DNA from: Apostichopus japonicus
Lineage: Eukaryota > Echinodermata > Holothuroidea > Aspidochirotida > Stichopodidae
Assembly: GCF_037975245.1 (NCBI RefSeq)
Contig: NC_092567.1
Coordinates: 13,718,876-13,782,875 of the forward strand
Direction: 5' to 3'
DNA: 64,000 bases
The position numbers and the translations under genes are program-made. Below the pieces are notes generated by a model, which saw only the letters and a list, made by a program, of their open reading frames with translations, was not told where the DNA came from and did not search any database. Below, piece by piece: positions 1 through 12,130 of this stretch. Each line of letters starts with the position of its first letter. Position 1 is the first letter of the stretch.

Positions 1-513
1 CAGATCGGGGAACAGGAAACCTCCAGAGGGGCATGTGGCGATCCTTTGGAGGGAGCGCGGCCGAGCACTAGTACTAGTAGTACTAGTATTAACGTTACTA
101 CACTACACGTTACTACAAGTCGCAATTAACATCTAAATTAACACCCCCTTCATTGCCCTATTGTGTAGTAATAAGCTATGATGTTAGCTTCAGAAGGGAT
201 GGGTTACATCTTTTTGTGAAAAATCTCAGTGCCTCAATTTATTTCTGGAAATTACTGGGTCAGTTAGTTATGGCAATAATTTATTATTCGTATTCCAGGA
301 AAACCATTTTTTTGTTGGGGAGGGAGCGGATGATGGGTCAAAATAGGTAGTTAAAAAAATTATATTCCAAAGGGTGTTTAAATCTCACAGCGATTTATTT
401 TAAGCAGTCACAGACGGCCAAAAATTCACACAACGTAGTTAAAATCTTAACTCATTGAACAAAGTTTATTCATGATCAGTTCTAGACAGTCATTCTAGAC
501 ACTCTGAACAAGC
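1..513. other. Flank with no recognised feature
   Basis: AT-rich sequence with a small run of ACTAGT-like repeats near 66-90. I see no exon, RNA gene or element end here. Confidence 0.5.
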
Positions 514-521
514 CTGTGACT

Positions 522-2036
522 CAGCGACGTAGCCAGGAATTTGAAAGGGGCGGAGCACTTTTTGCGATTGATATGGATTCTCAAATTTGTAGGCACGACT
601 ATCTGAGCGGAGCGCCACCATCAGTTGGCGCAGAGCGTACAAGAACATTTTTGGTTTTACAAACCCCCCAGATGGCCGGAAACGGCCCTTCCCGAGTGTT
701 TATTCTGGTTCCCTGGCCTCTTGCTAACTTGAGACACCTCATTCAATATCACTTTAAACCCAAAAAACAAACGAGTTAAAATAGTACGTAATTCAATACT
801 ACATAATGTATTAAAATTAGCAAGGTACATGTACAGACTAGTCTTACTTTTCAACTTCTGATACTTGTAGATACAAAGATAGGCCAGAAATGTCTTTGAT
901 ACAACTATGGCCAGTAGTTGTCTTTGATACAACTGTAGCTAGTAAATGATTAAGTTAGCCTAATAAGAGAAGGCGAGAGCTATCCGACGATTGCAATCTG
1001 ATGCAAATTTCTCAACTGTTTTCTCAACTGAAATATTATCTGCGTAAACGGGTTCTTAACTACATGTTAAAAAACTGACAAGATCGGATCATAGACTTTT
1101 GAATGAAATGGCACGCGATAGAAATGACAGCCTAGATGACAGAAGAATAGGTCACCTAATTTAGCCATATTCTTGTTACGTTCATTTCAATAGTGTTTCC
1201 TGTCTATAGACTCTTAAACTCGTCCAGCAAGCTTATCGATTTGAATTATGGGTGTTTTTTAAAAAAAGATAACTTGGCCAAAAAAATGTAGGTCCGGGCC
1301 TACAGTGCTACATATATACTGGCTACGCCCCTGATCATATGATATCATATTATCAACAGATTTTGTTTCCTGTTTGAATTCTTTTACATGTTCTTTTACA
1401 TAATATATCAGAAGGACAAACATAGTGCTCTTTTACATTTTTTTCCAGTAGGATGATTCTTGTTTATTGTCAAATGTCTGGACTTTAATAAATTTGACGA
1501 ACTTTAACTGATGGACAATATAAACTTTCATATTTTGTAATGTAGCCAGATATGCAGTGGCCTAAAAACAAATATCGTTATCGCAGTGTATTAGCAGTGC
1601 AATAATTATTATAGGAAGTGCGTATCACGTACGATTGCTAGCTTAGCTTCATAACATGCTGTTCGTGCAACAACTTAGGACGACTCATAGAACGAATGTT
1701 GTCGACGTTGTTGTGCATACAGTTCGTGACATTCCATAGAGTGCGGTTAGGTAGGCAATTTATATGTATTTTATTACGCAGTGGCCAACTGTAGGCTTGT
1801 AATTGGCTATAAGCTAAATTTAGCTAATTGCATCTGCCAAACTAAGTAAGTAGCTGAATCAGTAGGACTGAATGTTACTACGATTACAATCGAGTTAACG
1901 GAGCTGACGAGTATTCAAGATCAAAAGAGCACTGACAAAATACCATGCTAAAAAAACGAGTTTGTAAAAAAAAAATCAACACTGAAAGGGGGGGGGGAGC
2001 GGTCGCTCCCCCTGCTCCCCCCTGGCTACGTCCCTG
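522..2036. mobile_element. Non-autonomous hAT-type element, 1.5 kb
   Basis: The left end CAGCGACGTAGCCAGG and the reverse complement of the right end, CAGGGACGTAGCCAGG, differ at one base in 16. They are bounded by perfect 8-bp duplications CTGTGACT at 514-521 and 2037-2044. Eight-base target duplications and CAGNG-type ends are hAT characteristics. No transposase reading frame is visible. Near the left end (about 588-705) is the GAGCGCCACC / TTGGCGC / GCGTACAAG module found in several other elements of this window. A second end-like sequence, CTGGCTACGCCCCTG, at about 1320-1334 may be the edge of a nested or composite copy. Confidence 0.8.
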
Positions 2037-2044
2037 CTGTGACT

Positions 2045-3321
2045 AAACCAACATTAACAACAATCATTGTATTATATGACATAAAAGTAAAACTGTACTT
2101 TCAATAGACATTATCATTCTTAAATTACTGTAGGCGCAACACTACATTAAGGTTATTTCGTTGTAGCGCTCGTAAACGCGTCCACTGCAATCATCACACC
2201 AACATGAATTGTAAGTGAATCTCGTTGTATTTACTTTTCTGTATCAAACTATATGGACTTCGTATGGACTTTACACATACTCCTTTAGACGTACTCGGGA
2301 CGGTTCACGATTGTAGCTACTTCTGACTTGCAAAACAGCAATCTACCTCTCTAACTAAGGAATATCATTTCGATTCTTCAATAACAGTATACTCTATAGT
2401 CATCAAATAGTAATGTGAGCAAATCTCATTCCACCCGTTGGCAGCGTACCTTTATCTAATCATACAAATGGTGGCGCTCTTCTAAATTACATTTCGCCGC
2501 TACATTACACTAATGTAATTTGTGACATCAAAGGAGGTTTACAGAAAAACAACTTACATGAAATTGTTGGCTTTAAGCCTACAAAACAGATGCATGTCCA
2601 TCGCTATCAATCGTTGTTGTGACAAAATAACGTGAAACACAGTATCACACGCATTAAAACAATCGAAGACCATGAACAGGGTGTACTGCTGAGTTTATGA
2701 AGAAAGATTGTAAAACAAACCATCTGCTGCTGAAGAAATCAAGTCTAAACATTCAAGAGTCTGCTGCCTCCATTAGTCTTTATTATGACTTTCTGTCAAA
2801 TATCATTGGTTATATGGATATTTTGGCTTCCAGATTAAAGGTACGAAGCAAACATGTCTGGGAAGTAAATGCTCCTAAAAAGGTCAATGCCCATTCACTT
2901 ATGCACATATTATATGACATCACGGTCACGCCAATACATGTGTCCAAATGCTTCAAATGTTGATGTTGGGTCTGAAAATAACCATTTCATCCTTAATTAA
3001 AATTCTTGAATTTCAATATATCAACACTGAGGGAACCCTGATGGATTGATACTCCAACACAATCGTAGAATAGAAAAGGTGTTTCTGGAGGGATTTCTCA
3101 ACCAAGGCTTCCTATACAATTGAGTTTTCTCCTGGCAACTTGAATCCAGAGTACTGACCAATGGCTGGAAACTCACTTCTCATACTTTGGACTGCACATG
3201 ATGGTAGCACAACCATTGACGTGTCCTGCTAGGAACCTCCAACACCATTGAATCAGTTGACCGTAGGCCAAGTATCTGTACTGCCTGATTTTTTTTTTTA
3301 TGAAAGTTCAAAATGTATTAA
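2045..3321. other. Intergenic, no recognised feature
   Basis: AT-rich sequence without convincing coding potential. The 88-codon open frame at 2697-2963 has no recognisable domain and no splice or promoter context. Confidence 0.5.
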
Positions 3322-3329
3322 TGTTGGCC

Positions 3330-3731
3330 CATGATGCGGAGCTACTAGGGTATTGGTCAGGAGGGCGAGAATGGTCTGTAGGGTGCTTTCGACAATATCT
3401 AAGCGGAGCGCCACCACAGGTTGGCGCGGAGCGTACAGATTTTTTTGAGTAAAGATACTCCCTAGATCGCCGGAAATGACCCTTTTCGGGCCTTGCTAAT
3501 TTGCAGATAAACGAAGAATAAATAGGTGTCATCGCCATTTTGTCAGAAAATTACACCAACAAAATGTGACAAATGTCAATAGGTATTTGAGAGCGCACAA
3601 TAAAGAAGTCAACAATCGCGAATAAGTAAAAAATGGTAAAAAGCTTAAAAGGGCGCCAGCAGTCCATTTGAGTCTGTCAGGGGGGGGGGGGGGAATCCGC
3701 CCTCTCTGACTGTATGGACGCTCCGCCACTG
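3330..3731. mobile_element. hAT-type element remnant carrying the GCGTACA module
   Basis: The right end GACGCTCCGCCACTG is the reverse of a CAGTGGCGGAGC-type terminus; the left end CATGATGCGGAGC matches loosely. Inside, 3395-3495 repeats the module seen at 588 and 55795 (AGCGGAGCGCCACCAC, then GCGCGGAGCGTACA). A poly-G run at 3679-3692 is typical of this family here. Flanking 8-mers (TGTTGGCC versus CTGTAGCC) match poorly, so the exact boundaries are uncertain. Confidence 0.5.
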
Positions 3732-3893
3732 ACTGTAGCCAACACACTGTACATATGGGTTGTAAGGATTCTATGGCTGTAAGTCACCGTAACACAACGC
3801 ACAATACGGTTTAGGCAGTTCCGCGAATTCCAACAACACATGCACAAAATGGACTGGATTTTGTTTTTTAATGCTTCGTTGATAAATTCTTAC

Positions 3894-4169
3894 CACGTTG
3901 TATGTTCCTTGCAATAGTTCCGAACGGGTATTCTTCTTCGATATGTTGTGGAGCTTCAATTTCGGCTCGTTTAACAGGCTCGAACTGAAACGGTTCTATG
4001 CCTAACAGTCCACCCTCAAAGTTCGGTTCAATATTGGCATGATCATCGCCTTCACTCTCTGCTTCGAATATGAGAAAGGACACTCTAATTCTAGCCCAAT
4101 ATCACTGCCTTGTGTAGAACCACTATCACTTTGAACTTCGGTTGCCGCATTTGGTTCTAAATCTGACAT
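3894..4169 (-). pseudogene. Decayed first exon, possibly of a P2RX7_C-domain-like gene
   Basis: ATG at 4169 opens MSDLEPNAATEVQSDSGSTQ, an acidic serine-rich start. The frame then shifts by one base near 4085 and continues as SEGDDHANIEPNFEGGLLGI, with EPFQFEPVKRAEIEA next. It ends at a good donor (ACGTG/gtaaga). Acidic starts followed by an (I/E)xPFxFEP motif occur in invertebrate proteins with a P2X7 intracellular-type zinc domain (family memory, unverified). The following exons, which would carry the cysteine cluster, were not found within 3.9 kb. Two palindromic CRE sites lie about 90-105 bases upstream. Function is not assigned. Confidence 0.35.
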
Positions 4170-4255
4170 TCCACGGGAAATTTAGATTTGATTTCGCGCC
4201 GACTTGTTATCGATTGTTTTGTGTATTTATGTGTACACACTTCGTGTTCCTAAGA

Positions 4256-4273
4256 TGACGTCACATGACGTCA
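4256..4273. promoter_or_regulatory. Paired CRE sites (TGACGTCA twice)
   Basis: Two perfect TGACGTCA octamers at 4256-4263 and 4266-4273, offset by exactly 10 bp (about one helical turn). This is the consensus for CREB/ATF bZIP dimers. They lie just upstream of the candidate first exon starting at 4169 on the minus strand, where a core promoter would be expected. Confidence 0.45.
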
Positions 4274-6240
4274 TGAGATTAGGAAAATTTTCGGGCCAAC
4301 GAAGTTTCAAGCCCGAAGAGGGTAAATTTATTCTCAATTTTCGAAGGGAAAAATCAAGTTTTTAACTGGCAGAATGGTATATGTTCTAGAGAACATGCTT
4401 AGATGGATCCCAAAAAGACAGGACGTTGAAATTTTCGTGTCATGGCCACTTTAACTATTTACACCAGCTTTCACTATTCTGAAAACAATACGCAAATCCA
4501 TATCTTTTATGCATATCTGGAACTTTTGAAGAAAGTCTCTTTTGCGTCGGTTTTGTGCCTAGCCTTCCGTTACTCTATCTCATTGCATTTCCAATCCGTG
4601 TGGGGCTCAGTCAACTGATACTGGGAGAGTGGCTACACTAGTCTCCATGACCAAGTTGGGCATTTAAATCTGATTGTTTATGGTAAGGCCAGGGGCCCAG
4701 AATCCCAGGTCGGGTCCATGGTGAATATTACGTCATCTAGCCTCCTTTTTACATCTTCATTTCTTTTCTTTTTTTGCTTACGTATTTTATGAAATTGAGA
4801 CTACAATATTTGTTATATTTTTTACCTCCTAAAGAGCACCTAATTGACCCCAGAACTGGGGGTTTTAGCCCCAATATGACCTACACCTCCCGCTAGGCCT
4901 GGGTATGACGAGAATTGTCATGCTAAATTCATACCGTATCTATTCAAAGTATGTTTTAATCGTAAAGACGTTCCGCAAACTTCAATCCCTTCAATGCACT
5001 AAATTGTATCCATTAACATCACAAATTATCATTTTCCGAAATGTGATAAATGAAAAAAAAAACTCCTAGCAACGAAACTTGGTATAGGTAGATGGGATGC
5101 ACGGGGCTCACTATACGTTCCATTTGACTTGTTCTGTGAAGCTTTTCTATAACACTGGAATTCCTAATGCATATTTAATTATTTTCAGGTACACCATTAA
5201 CCGGATTTCTTACTTACTGGCTTGTTTCTGCGTTTTTCTTGGTTACCGATGTAACGGGAAAACCCAGTTTCCTGTTACCCTATAAAGTTCAACCTGAGCA
5301 TAATGTTCCGAGTAGGAAACCTCAAATATTATTCCTTTAAAGTCTCAATGTGTGTTGTTTGATGAATTTCGGAAACACACTTCCGAAGCAGATTCAATAT
5401 TTCTTATTCTAAATGCACTCTGATCAGGTGGGTTTAATTGAGAAAAGCTGTCGCAATCGAAAGAAAGAAATTTATTTTCTGTTGCCCTTCTGGCGCGAAC
5501 GGTTTACCGTAAACTCACTACGACCGCCCATATCAGCATGTTCATTACACAAATTTAACCTATATATAACCATTATCGTCCATACGTATACTGTCCTATG
5601 CTTAACGTTCGTAAACAAAACAGAGATTTGATTGGCGCATGATCTGTTGGGCGGGGCTTGCAAATTTTGAATGAAGTTTGTAGAATCTACGGACTCGTTA
5701 AAAATCTGGCAAATTTTATTCGACTCAAATGTTTAACGACAGGTAACTAGATACAACTCGATATGAAACTTGCATAGCACGGTGTTATTTTGACTGAGCT
5801 TTTAGGGCAGAAAGCTGGAAAAAGTCGAGGATAACATTTGGCAACACACACTGAGACTTTAAAAGAGGGGGGAGGGGGGTAAAACCTAATACTGAGAGTT
5901 TTACAAATAAGTTTAATGAGATGCAAGTTCCTTTTCAATAAGATTGATGACATAATTGAAGCCTTCACATAATGAAGACATATGAATCCTTTTGCTAAAA
6001 TATTCCTTCTCAGGTACTTCGTTGTTTTTTTTTGAAGAGCATTGTAAGCTCTTCGATATATTTCGTTCACACGATTGATTGATGTTCACTATACATTATA
6101 ATAAATAACACAAATAGTCACGTCTCATGCATATCTTTTCTTTCAACAAAAGAAACGGCTGTTGTTTGTTTGAAATTAGTAATAAACTTGCCAAAACAGT
6201 CGTTTTGACTGATTCATAAACTATACATACATGACGAGGT
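4274..6240. other. Intergenic, no recognised gene
   Basis: AT-rich sequence with short open frames only. None shows a domain, splice context or codon pattern that I can support. Confidence 0.5.
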
Positions 6241-6387
6241 TCAGTCAAATTTGTGCAAGATACAATTTGGGGTTAAGACTAATATATGTACTGACATTGC
6301 AGTTATCCGAAACTGGGAAGAGGAGTTAAAATTCCATCTACATCCGTCATGAAATGTTGTGGATTCTCTTTTGTTGTTCAATGACGA

Positions 6388-6572
<185 letters not shown>

Positions 6573-6599
6573 ACGCAATGAGTTTGAAAATCAAGAACA

Positions 6600-6660
6600 G
6601 TGAAAGAACTTCCAGCCTCCACCGGGATTCGAACCCGGGCCTATACCTTGTAAACACAAT
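6600..6660 (-). repeat. tRNA-derived SINE-like fragment
   Basis: On the minus strand a T-arm reads CCCGGGTTCGAATCCCGG, a perfect B box within a five-base-pair stem. No D-arm or A box is visible upstream and no matching acceptor strand, so this is not an intact tRNA. It is followed on the minus strand by unrelated sequence and then the (TA)n run, like a SINE with a simple-repeat tail. Confidence 0.4.
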
Positions 6661-6875
6661 ATCTTAAGAAGGGAAGTTTGGACCGATGTCATATGTAGTA
6701 TATAGTTGGGAAACGTTAAGTACAGCAAGTCTATCGTTTTTTTTTGTTGAGGTCAATTGTCATTTGAAGTCACGATGGGTCGAATTGTGGAAACCTTGTT
6801 TTATAATCTACCGTATCTACCACCGACCAGACTAATATATATCATGCGTGTTACGTCTCATTAGAATAGGAGAAG
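6645..6875 (+). repeat. Dispersed repeat, copy A
   Basis: Shares an extended diverged alignment with 19925-20150. Both contain GTAAACAC, AAGAAGGGAA, GGAAACCTTGTTTTATAAT and GTTACGTCTCAT blocks in the same order and orientation. No coding potential. The class is unknown, perhaps the interior of a DNA transposon. Confidence 0.65.
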
Positions 6876-7465
6876 ATTGACTTAGTGTGTCGGTAACTTA
6901 CGTCGCTGCATACATGCCTGTGCACAAAGGTGTGTCATGAAACGTTATCCTGTTTGTACATGCTTGATGTATTGGAATGGCCGCTATCATTGTGAATAAT
7001 CGGTATTATATCTTTGCTTCCGTTGTTGAAGTTTTCCGTCGTATTTCGCATTTGTCAAGATTCAGTGCCAAATAAATCTTCAGGTTTGGAGGAAGTAACG
7101 TTGGGGAAATTACCTGGGGCCGTTTACGAAACTTAAATAAGTCGCCGAGTTATATGTTTTAGAGGCAAACCAGACGCAAAATATTGGGGACAAGGGGGTA
7201 AAATTCGCACGGCACCTAAATTATGTACTGCTTGTAAGTGTACCACAATGAGTAAGCCAGCCTGTTGTCTTTGGTAGAGATCAATCTGTATGCTGAATAC
7301 AAGAAAAGTTTCATTGTCGGTTATCAGCTACCAATGTGGATCTTCTTTGCAATATCTCAATGCTTTTTGCTGTACCACTTAGACTGAAGTAGGCCTATGT
7401 TGTTCATCCTGGCTATACCCTACAGTCTAGAGTGTCACTTTCATATAAGATTATTCATGTAGCAT
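6876..7465. other. Intergenic, no recognised feature
   Basis: No gene, repeat end or structured element recognised. Confidence 0.45.
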
Positions 7466-7939
7466 CAGGGGCGGATCCAGGATTTTGAGAAAGGGGGGGG
7501 GGCCGACATCCCGATGGTAGCACTTTAGTGATCTGCGTCCTGGGGGAGGGATCTAGGCGGAGGGGTTGTCCCCCTCCCCCTTGGAAATTTTTGGTTAATT
7601 GTGAGTGCTTAGATGCAAAATGGTGAAACATTTCGCCAAAAACTAGAAAAACCAGAAACGTTGCAGACACGCTTTTTTGTGCACATATTTTTTCTCGATA
7701 GACACATATTTAACAACGCTCAACAGTGCATGTACAATGGATACACTATTATTGGGTCGATTCGTTTTTTCTTTTGCGCGAAAATTATGACACCAGATTC
7801 ACCCCAAGAAAAAACATAAAACAAGATATATTCAATGAGATAATTATGATATACTTATTAATGAAAGGGGGTGTAGGCGGTTTTACACTATCTAACGCAA
7901 CGTAGTCGCCAAGAACCTGAAGTATTTTTAAGGGAGGGC

Positions 7940-10027
7940 CCGATAATAAGCGGAAACGGATCACCGACCGAATAAATATCGGAATTTGTGGACTATTTCT
8001 TGCTTCCTATTGTATTAAAACAAAGCACCTATGTGAAAGACACAAATCACATTCTAAAAATTGTGGAAGCCACCCCGTTACCAAAAGCAGTAGTACTTGC
8101 TACACTCGATGTCGTCGCCATGTATACCAATACTCCCCAAGAGGAGGCATTAGATATATGTCAAGAAGTCTATGAAAAGGCGGAAAAAAACGAATATGGA
8201 ATAAATAAAATATCTTCCATATCCATGCGCAAACTAATTGAACTTATTTTTAACAAGAAACTGTTTCGAGTTCAATAAACAATTCTATCTACAAAAGATC
8301 GGTTGCGCCATGGGTAGCCAAGTCTCTCCGGAAATCTGTGATATCGTCATGCATAGACTGGAAAACCAGATTTTACCGACAGATAATAAAATCTTAAAAT
8401 GGCTCCGCTATAGAGATGAAATTCTATTGCTTTACGACGGTTCACCTCAGGAACTTGAACAACTAGTAAACAGGTTGAATGAAATTCACCGCTTTTAAAG
8501 TTTACGGTAGAAAAATTACACACCGAGGTAACATACCTAGATTTGAAAATCTTCAAAGGTCCAAGGTTCGAAACCAATGGGTTATTAGACACCAAAGTCT
8601 ACACCAAACCCACGGAAACCTTCCAATACCTCGACAGAAACTCTGCACACCCACTTGCCACTTTAAAAGGCTTCATTAAAGGGGAAGTATTACGATACGC
8701 ACGTCTCTGTAACAACGAGACTGATTTCTTACAGAAAAAGAATGCGTTCACAGAGAAACTGTTACTCCGTAACTATAAGAAAGAGGAAATTGCCTCAGCC
8801 ACGAAAGGCATAAAATTTGAAAACCGTGGGCAATACCTCACTACCAAACCTAAACAAAAGGAACCACCAATGGTGTTCAAGCTTACCTATACACCCCATA
8901 TCAAAACCACGCATTTGAAAAATGTACTTTTGAAACATTGGCACTTAATCTCGCAACACGCGGACAGGGGCGTAGCGAATTTTTTGTTGTTGGGGGGGGG
9001 GGGGTGTGGAGGATTTGATTTGCCGACGGATCTGAAAGTGGTGACTGAAATGGGGGAGGGGTGTAAGGGGAGGGGGTGTCCCCCTCCCCTTTGGAAATTG
9101 TTTAGTTTTGAAACGTCCTTAGATGCAATCTGGTGCATATTTTAAGTCAAATTTGGCACCGTAGAATTTCCATTTCGATATTATTTTTATGGCAGTCGGC
9201 AGAAGAAGAATTAATTGGGAACAATTATCGAACTGTGTTTTCCCTTTCACCGATCTTTGAAATAGTGAAACTTCGTGATGAAAATGTTCAGAAAACTTTC
9301 CGGTAATGAGAAATAACAACATTCATTGATATACAAGCGAGAAACGTTAAAAATTGTGTACAATTCGTGAGCCGTGTCCTTAAGTTTTCCACGGAGAACG
9401 AATGACATCTGCGATGACGTTATTCTGAACAGAGAATAACAACACGTTGCACACGATAGCACGACTCATGGGCTGCGGCCTATACGGAAGCCTTTAATTC
9501 CATTTCTTTCACTGAGTTGCCGGCGATTCTGGCACTCGTCTAGCTGAGCCTGGCTACAGTAGCTATACTGACGGCCGTGACATTATCAGTTATTTGCCGA
9601 GAGATTTTTAACTTGCAGGCGTCGGGTGATTGGATAGGTGAATGAGTTTATCAGATGAAGAACTGGAAAATCGAAATAACCGATAAAGAAGCTCCCGTTC
9701 TCCTTTTCTCTATTCAGCTTTCCTTCTTTCTTCCCCTTCCGCTCTCTTCACCTTTTCTCCTTTTGCCGACAGACCCAAAATTTGCCGACAGCGACCAAAT
9801 TATTGGGGTGTGTGACACCCCCCACACCCTCCCCCCCCCCCGCTCGCTACGCCCATGCACGCGGAATTATCCAAACTGTTTCCAAAAGAACCGATTCTAG
9901 CCTACAAAAGGGCCCAAAATCTCAAAGATTTACTTGTTAACTCAAGGTTTCATACTAACGAAGAATCAGCTGACTCTCAAGGTTCACACGAAGCTCGTTT
10001 AGATGCTCTTATAGCTGCACTATGAGT
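7940..10027 (+). pseudogene. Penelope-type reverse transcriptase, broken
   Basis: The frame starts inside the inverted repeat with PIISGNGSPTE, hits an in-frame TAA at 7973-7975 and resumes ISEFVDYFLLPIV. RT motif A is LDVVAMYTN (about 8108). A frameshift near 8260 leads to GCAMGSQVSPEICD. Motif C reads YRDE at about 8409-8420, where Penelope RTs have YRDD, so a catalytic Asp is replaced. Another shift near 8496 leads to YLDLKIFKG, YLDRNSAHP and GFIKGEVLRYARLC. The frame is interrupted at 8957 and resumes at 9858 as HAELSKLFPKEPILAYKRAQ, stopping at 10025-10027. The usual C-terminal GIY-YIG domain is absent. Non-functional. Confidence 0.88.
8965..9857. mobile_element. Non-autonomous hAT-type element inside the Penelope copy
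   Basis: Ends CAGGGGCGTAGCGA and TCGCTACGCCCATG are inverted repeats with one mismatch in 14. A perfect 8-bp duplication CACGCGGA lies at 8957-8964 and 9858-9865. Removing the element and one duplication rejoins the Penelope reading frame, which confirms both boundaries. The 893-bp body has G-runs and the CCCCTCCC / TTGGAAATT / CTTAGATGCAA block shared with the outer shell, and encodes nothing recognisable. Confidence 0.92.
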
Positions 10028-10109
10028 CCATAAAAACTCGTGCACAGAAAAAAGATGCATTTTGAGAACGAGACGCCCAGGCCGAATATAAAATATTCAA
10101 AGGCTACTA

Positions 10110-10147
10110 CTGATGAAGCTCCTCCTATAAAGTTTGAGAGCAGAAAC
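10110..10147 (+). ncRNA. Hammerhead-ribozyme-like motif in the Penelope 3' region
   Basis: CTGATGA at 10110-10116 and GAAAC at 10143-10147 flank a segment in which GCTC can pair with GAGC. This is the order of the hammerhead catalytic core. An A/A mismatch next to the core, where a G-C pair is conserved, and an unclear stem I argue that it is degenerate. Hammerhead motifs are an established feature of Penelope-like elements. Confidence 0.4.
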
Positions 10148-10625
10148 CGGTCTAGTTGGTCATAAGAACCTACACTAGTCTCTCCTACTATTAACAGTAC
10201 ACTCAATTCACCTAATAGGTGCAATTATGTTTCACCACGAGGAGCATGCTTTAAGTTCATGTTCCTCGGGCCCTCCCTTAAAAATACTTCAGGTTCTTGG
10301 CGACTACGTTGCGTTAGATAGTGTAAAACCGCCTACACCCCCTTTCATTCAGATATATATGATATACTTGCTAACTGTGCATTGATTTTCCCTGACAGTA
10401 ATAGTCAGCACTATAGTACTGAGCCGTATCTAATTAATACGAGATGTCGCGTAGGCCTGATAATTGCCTTAGTTTCAAATTTAGAATAAAAACGATCGCG
10501 TTTCGGGGAAGAGCAGCTGGATATATATTAGGCTTTTCTTTCACCAAGTTATGCCTATTAGGAATTTGAAGTACTCCCACATAAAAAAACGCAACTGATT
10601 TCCAACTGGATCCGCCCCTGAGCAT

Positions 10626-12130
10626 CATTGAAACCACACTGCAGTTTTGCTGTCTGGTTCTCAGTTGTGATCACGACCAAACTCTTAAGTTCACTCAACA
10701 ATGCCGAGGTCATTGGTTCTTAATATGTTGAATATTGTGTCGTTATTTGTAAACAACGAGATCAGATTATGATACAGGTAAGACTTAATATTCTTGTAAC
10801 TATGTTGGGATAATATCTGTGTACATGATGATACCAGAGAGCGACTAACAGTGGTGTCTCATATGGCCCTCATATGTATCATGAGCGGGTTTTATTTAAA
10901 TGAAAACCATCTAAAACATGCCAAAATGACAGACAAATGTTAACAAAGCTTTAAGTATTTATTTACATGTTTCGGCAACGTGAAAAGCTCCAGGAAAAAA
11001 AACCTGCAATTGAAATGAATAAAAAACACAAATACTTAAAGAACCATTACTTAAGCCAAACCTGGTATGAACAGCGAGCTTCTTATTCAAGAAAAGATGG
11101 CGCTCTTTCACATGTCAGAAACGATACTGCTTGATCTAACATAAAATAAATTCTTCACCCTCTCTCGTTGGTCTTACATACGCTGTGTCACATTAAACTA
11201 CAACCTGGCACGTTGGAACTGAAATGGAGGTTCCAAATTTTCCTACCGAATCGAAATAAGTGTTGATTTAATCAACTCCGTATTCATGATATAATGTCTA
11301 AATTTACCAAACAGGAAATAAACAATACATACTTTTGACTTCTCACTGAGAAGCACTTGTTATTCTCCGAAAGTGACAACTGAGAAAGAGAGAGAGTATA
11401 GTTTGAATTAGCGAGCTTCGTGTAAGCACGGCTAAAGAGGAACAGTATCAAATTGCCAGGTTACTACATGAGGTCATTTAATATAATTTTATATTTTATT
11501 TATCGTGCAAGACAAATTACACTCGTGTAATGGTATTGTTACTTTCAGTTCCATGTTTGTACTAAACTTGATATTCTTTTCTCAACATGCGGCATGCTAA
11601 AAACAATGTTCAGAAGGAGATGGACAGCAACATATGTTATCATCAAACAGATCGTTTAACATCGTTTTAATGATAAAGAATATGAACATTAATACTCGTT
11701 ATGAATACACTCCCCACCCTAAGTATGGTAGAATTAATTTAAAGCCAACTTCTTTCTACAAAAAAATATATAGAATTGATATATTTATACTCGCAAATAT
11801 ATATATTACTCTGTTCTAGCACATAAAGTAAGCAAACACACACTACACAGACAAGGCGTAATTCCAAGTTTAGTCAATAACTGACCCTGTCAAGGTTCCC
11901 ACTTAATTTTATGAAAAAGAAACATGAATAAAATACTACTAGCTTTGACATCATTTTCAATACTTGTTATAATTATTTATATTTTGTTCCTTAGTTACAC
12001 AGGCAGTGTCAAAGCTTAAAGAATGTACACTGAATCAACAATTTTCAAAATTCAAAAAATACAAACAACATTCAACCATTAGCCAATGGAAGAGTAACAC
12101 TGAAAAACAAAAAAAACGAATGATATGAAG
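10626..12130. other. Intergenic, no recognised feature
   Basis: AT-rich. No exon, repeat boundary or RNA gene that I can support. Confidence 0.45.

Larger units (their letters stand above)
7857..10357 (+). mobile_element. Penelope-like retroelement with perfect inverted ends
   Basis: Flanked by 12-bp direct repeats TATGATATACTT (7845-7856 and 10358-10369), the likely target duplication. Just inside are 84-bp inverted repeats (7860-7943 and 10266-10349) that I read as identical over their full length, implying a recent insertion. The body encodes a degenerate Penelope-type reverse transcriptase. It lacks the N-terminal part and any GIY-YIG endonuclease. It inserted into the hAT-like element at 7466-10620 and was itself hit by the hAT-type element at 8965-9857. 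Confidence 0.85.
7466..10620. mobile_element. hAT-like element (outer shell of a three-level nest)
   Basis: The left end CAGGGGCGGATCCA is the exact reverse complement of the right end TGGATCCGCCCCTG (14 of 14). AGCAT flanks both sides directly (7461-7465 and 10621-10625); only five bases match, whereas hAT elements usually duplicate eight. Its own sequence is about 7466-7844 plus 10370-10620; the rest is a Penelope-like insertion. The left part (GTCCCCCTCCC, TTGGAAATT, CTTAGATGCAA) is also present in the inner element at 8965 and, more diverged, at 19525, so these are one family. Confidence 0.75.

Noticed and set aside
6600-6660. Functional tRNA gene
   Set aside because: Only the T-arm is recognisable; D-arm, anticodon arm and a paired acceptor stem are missing.
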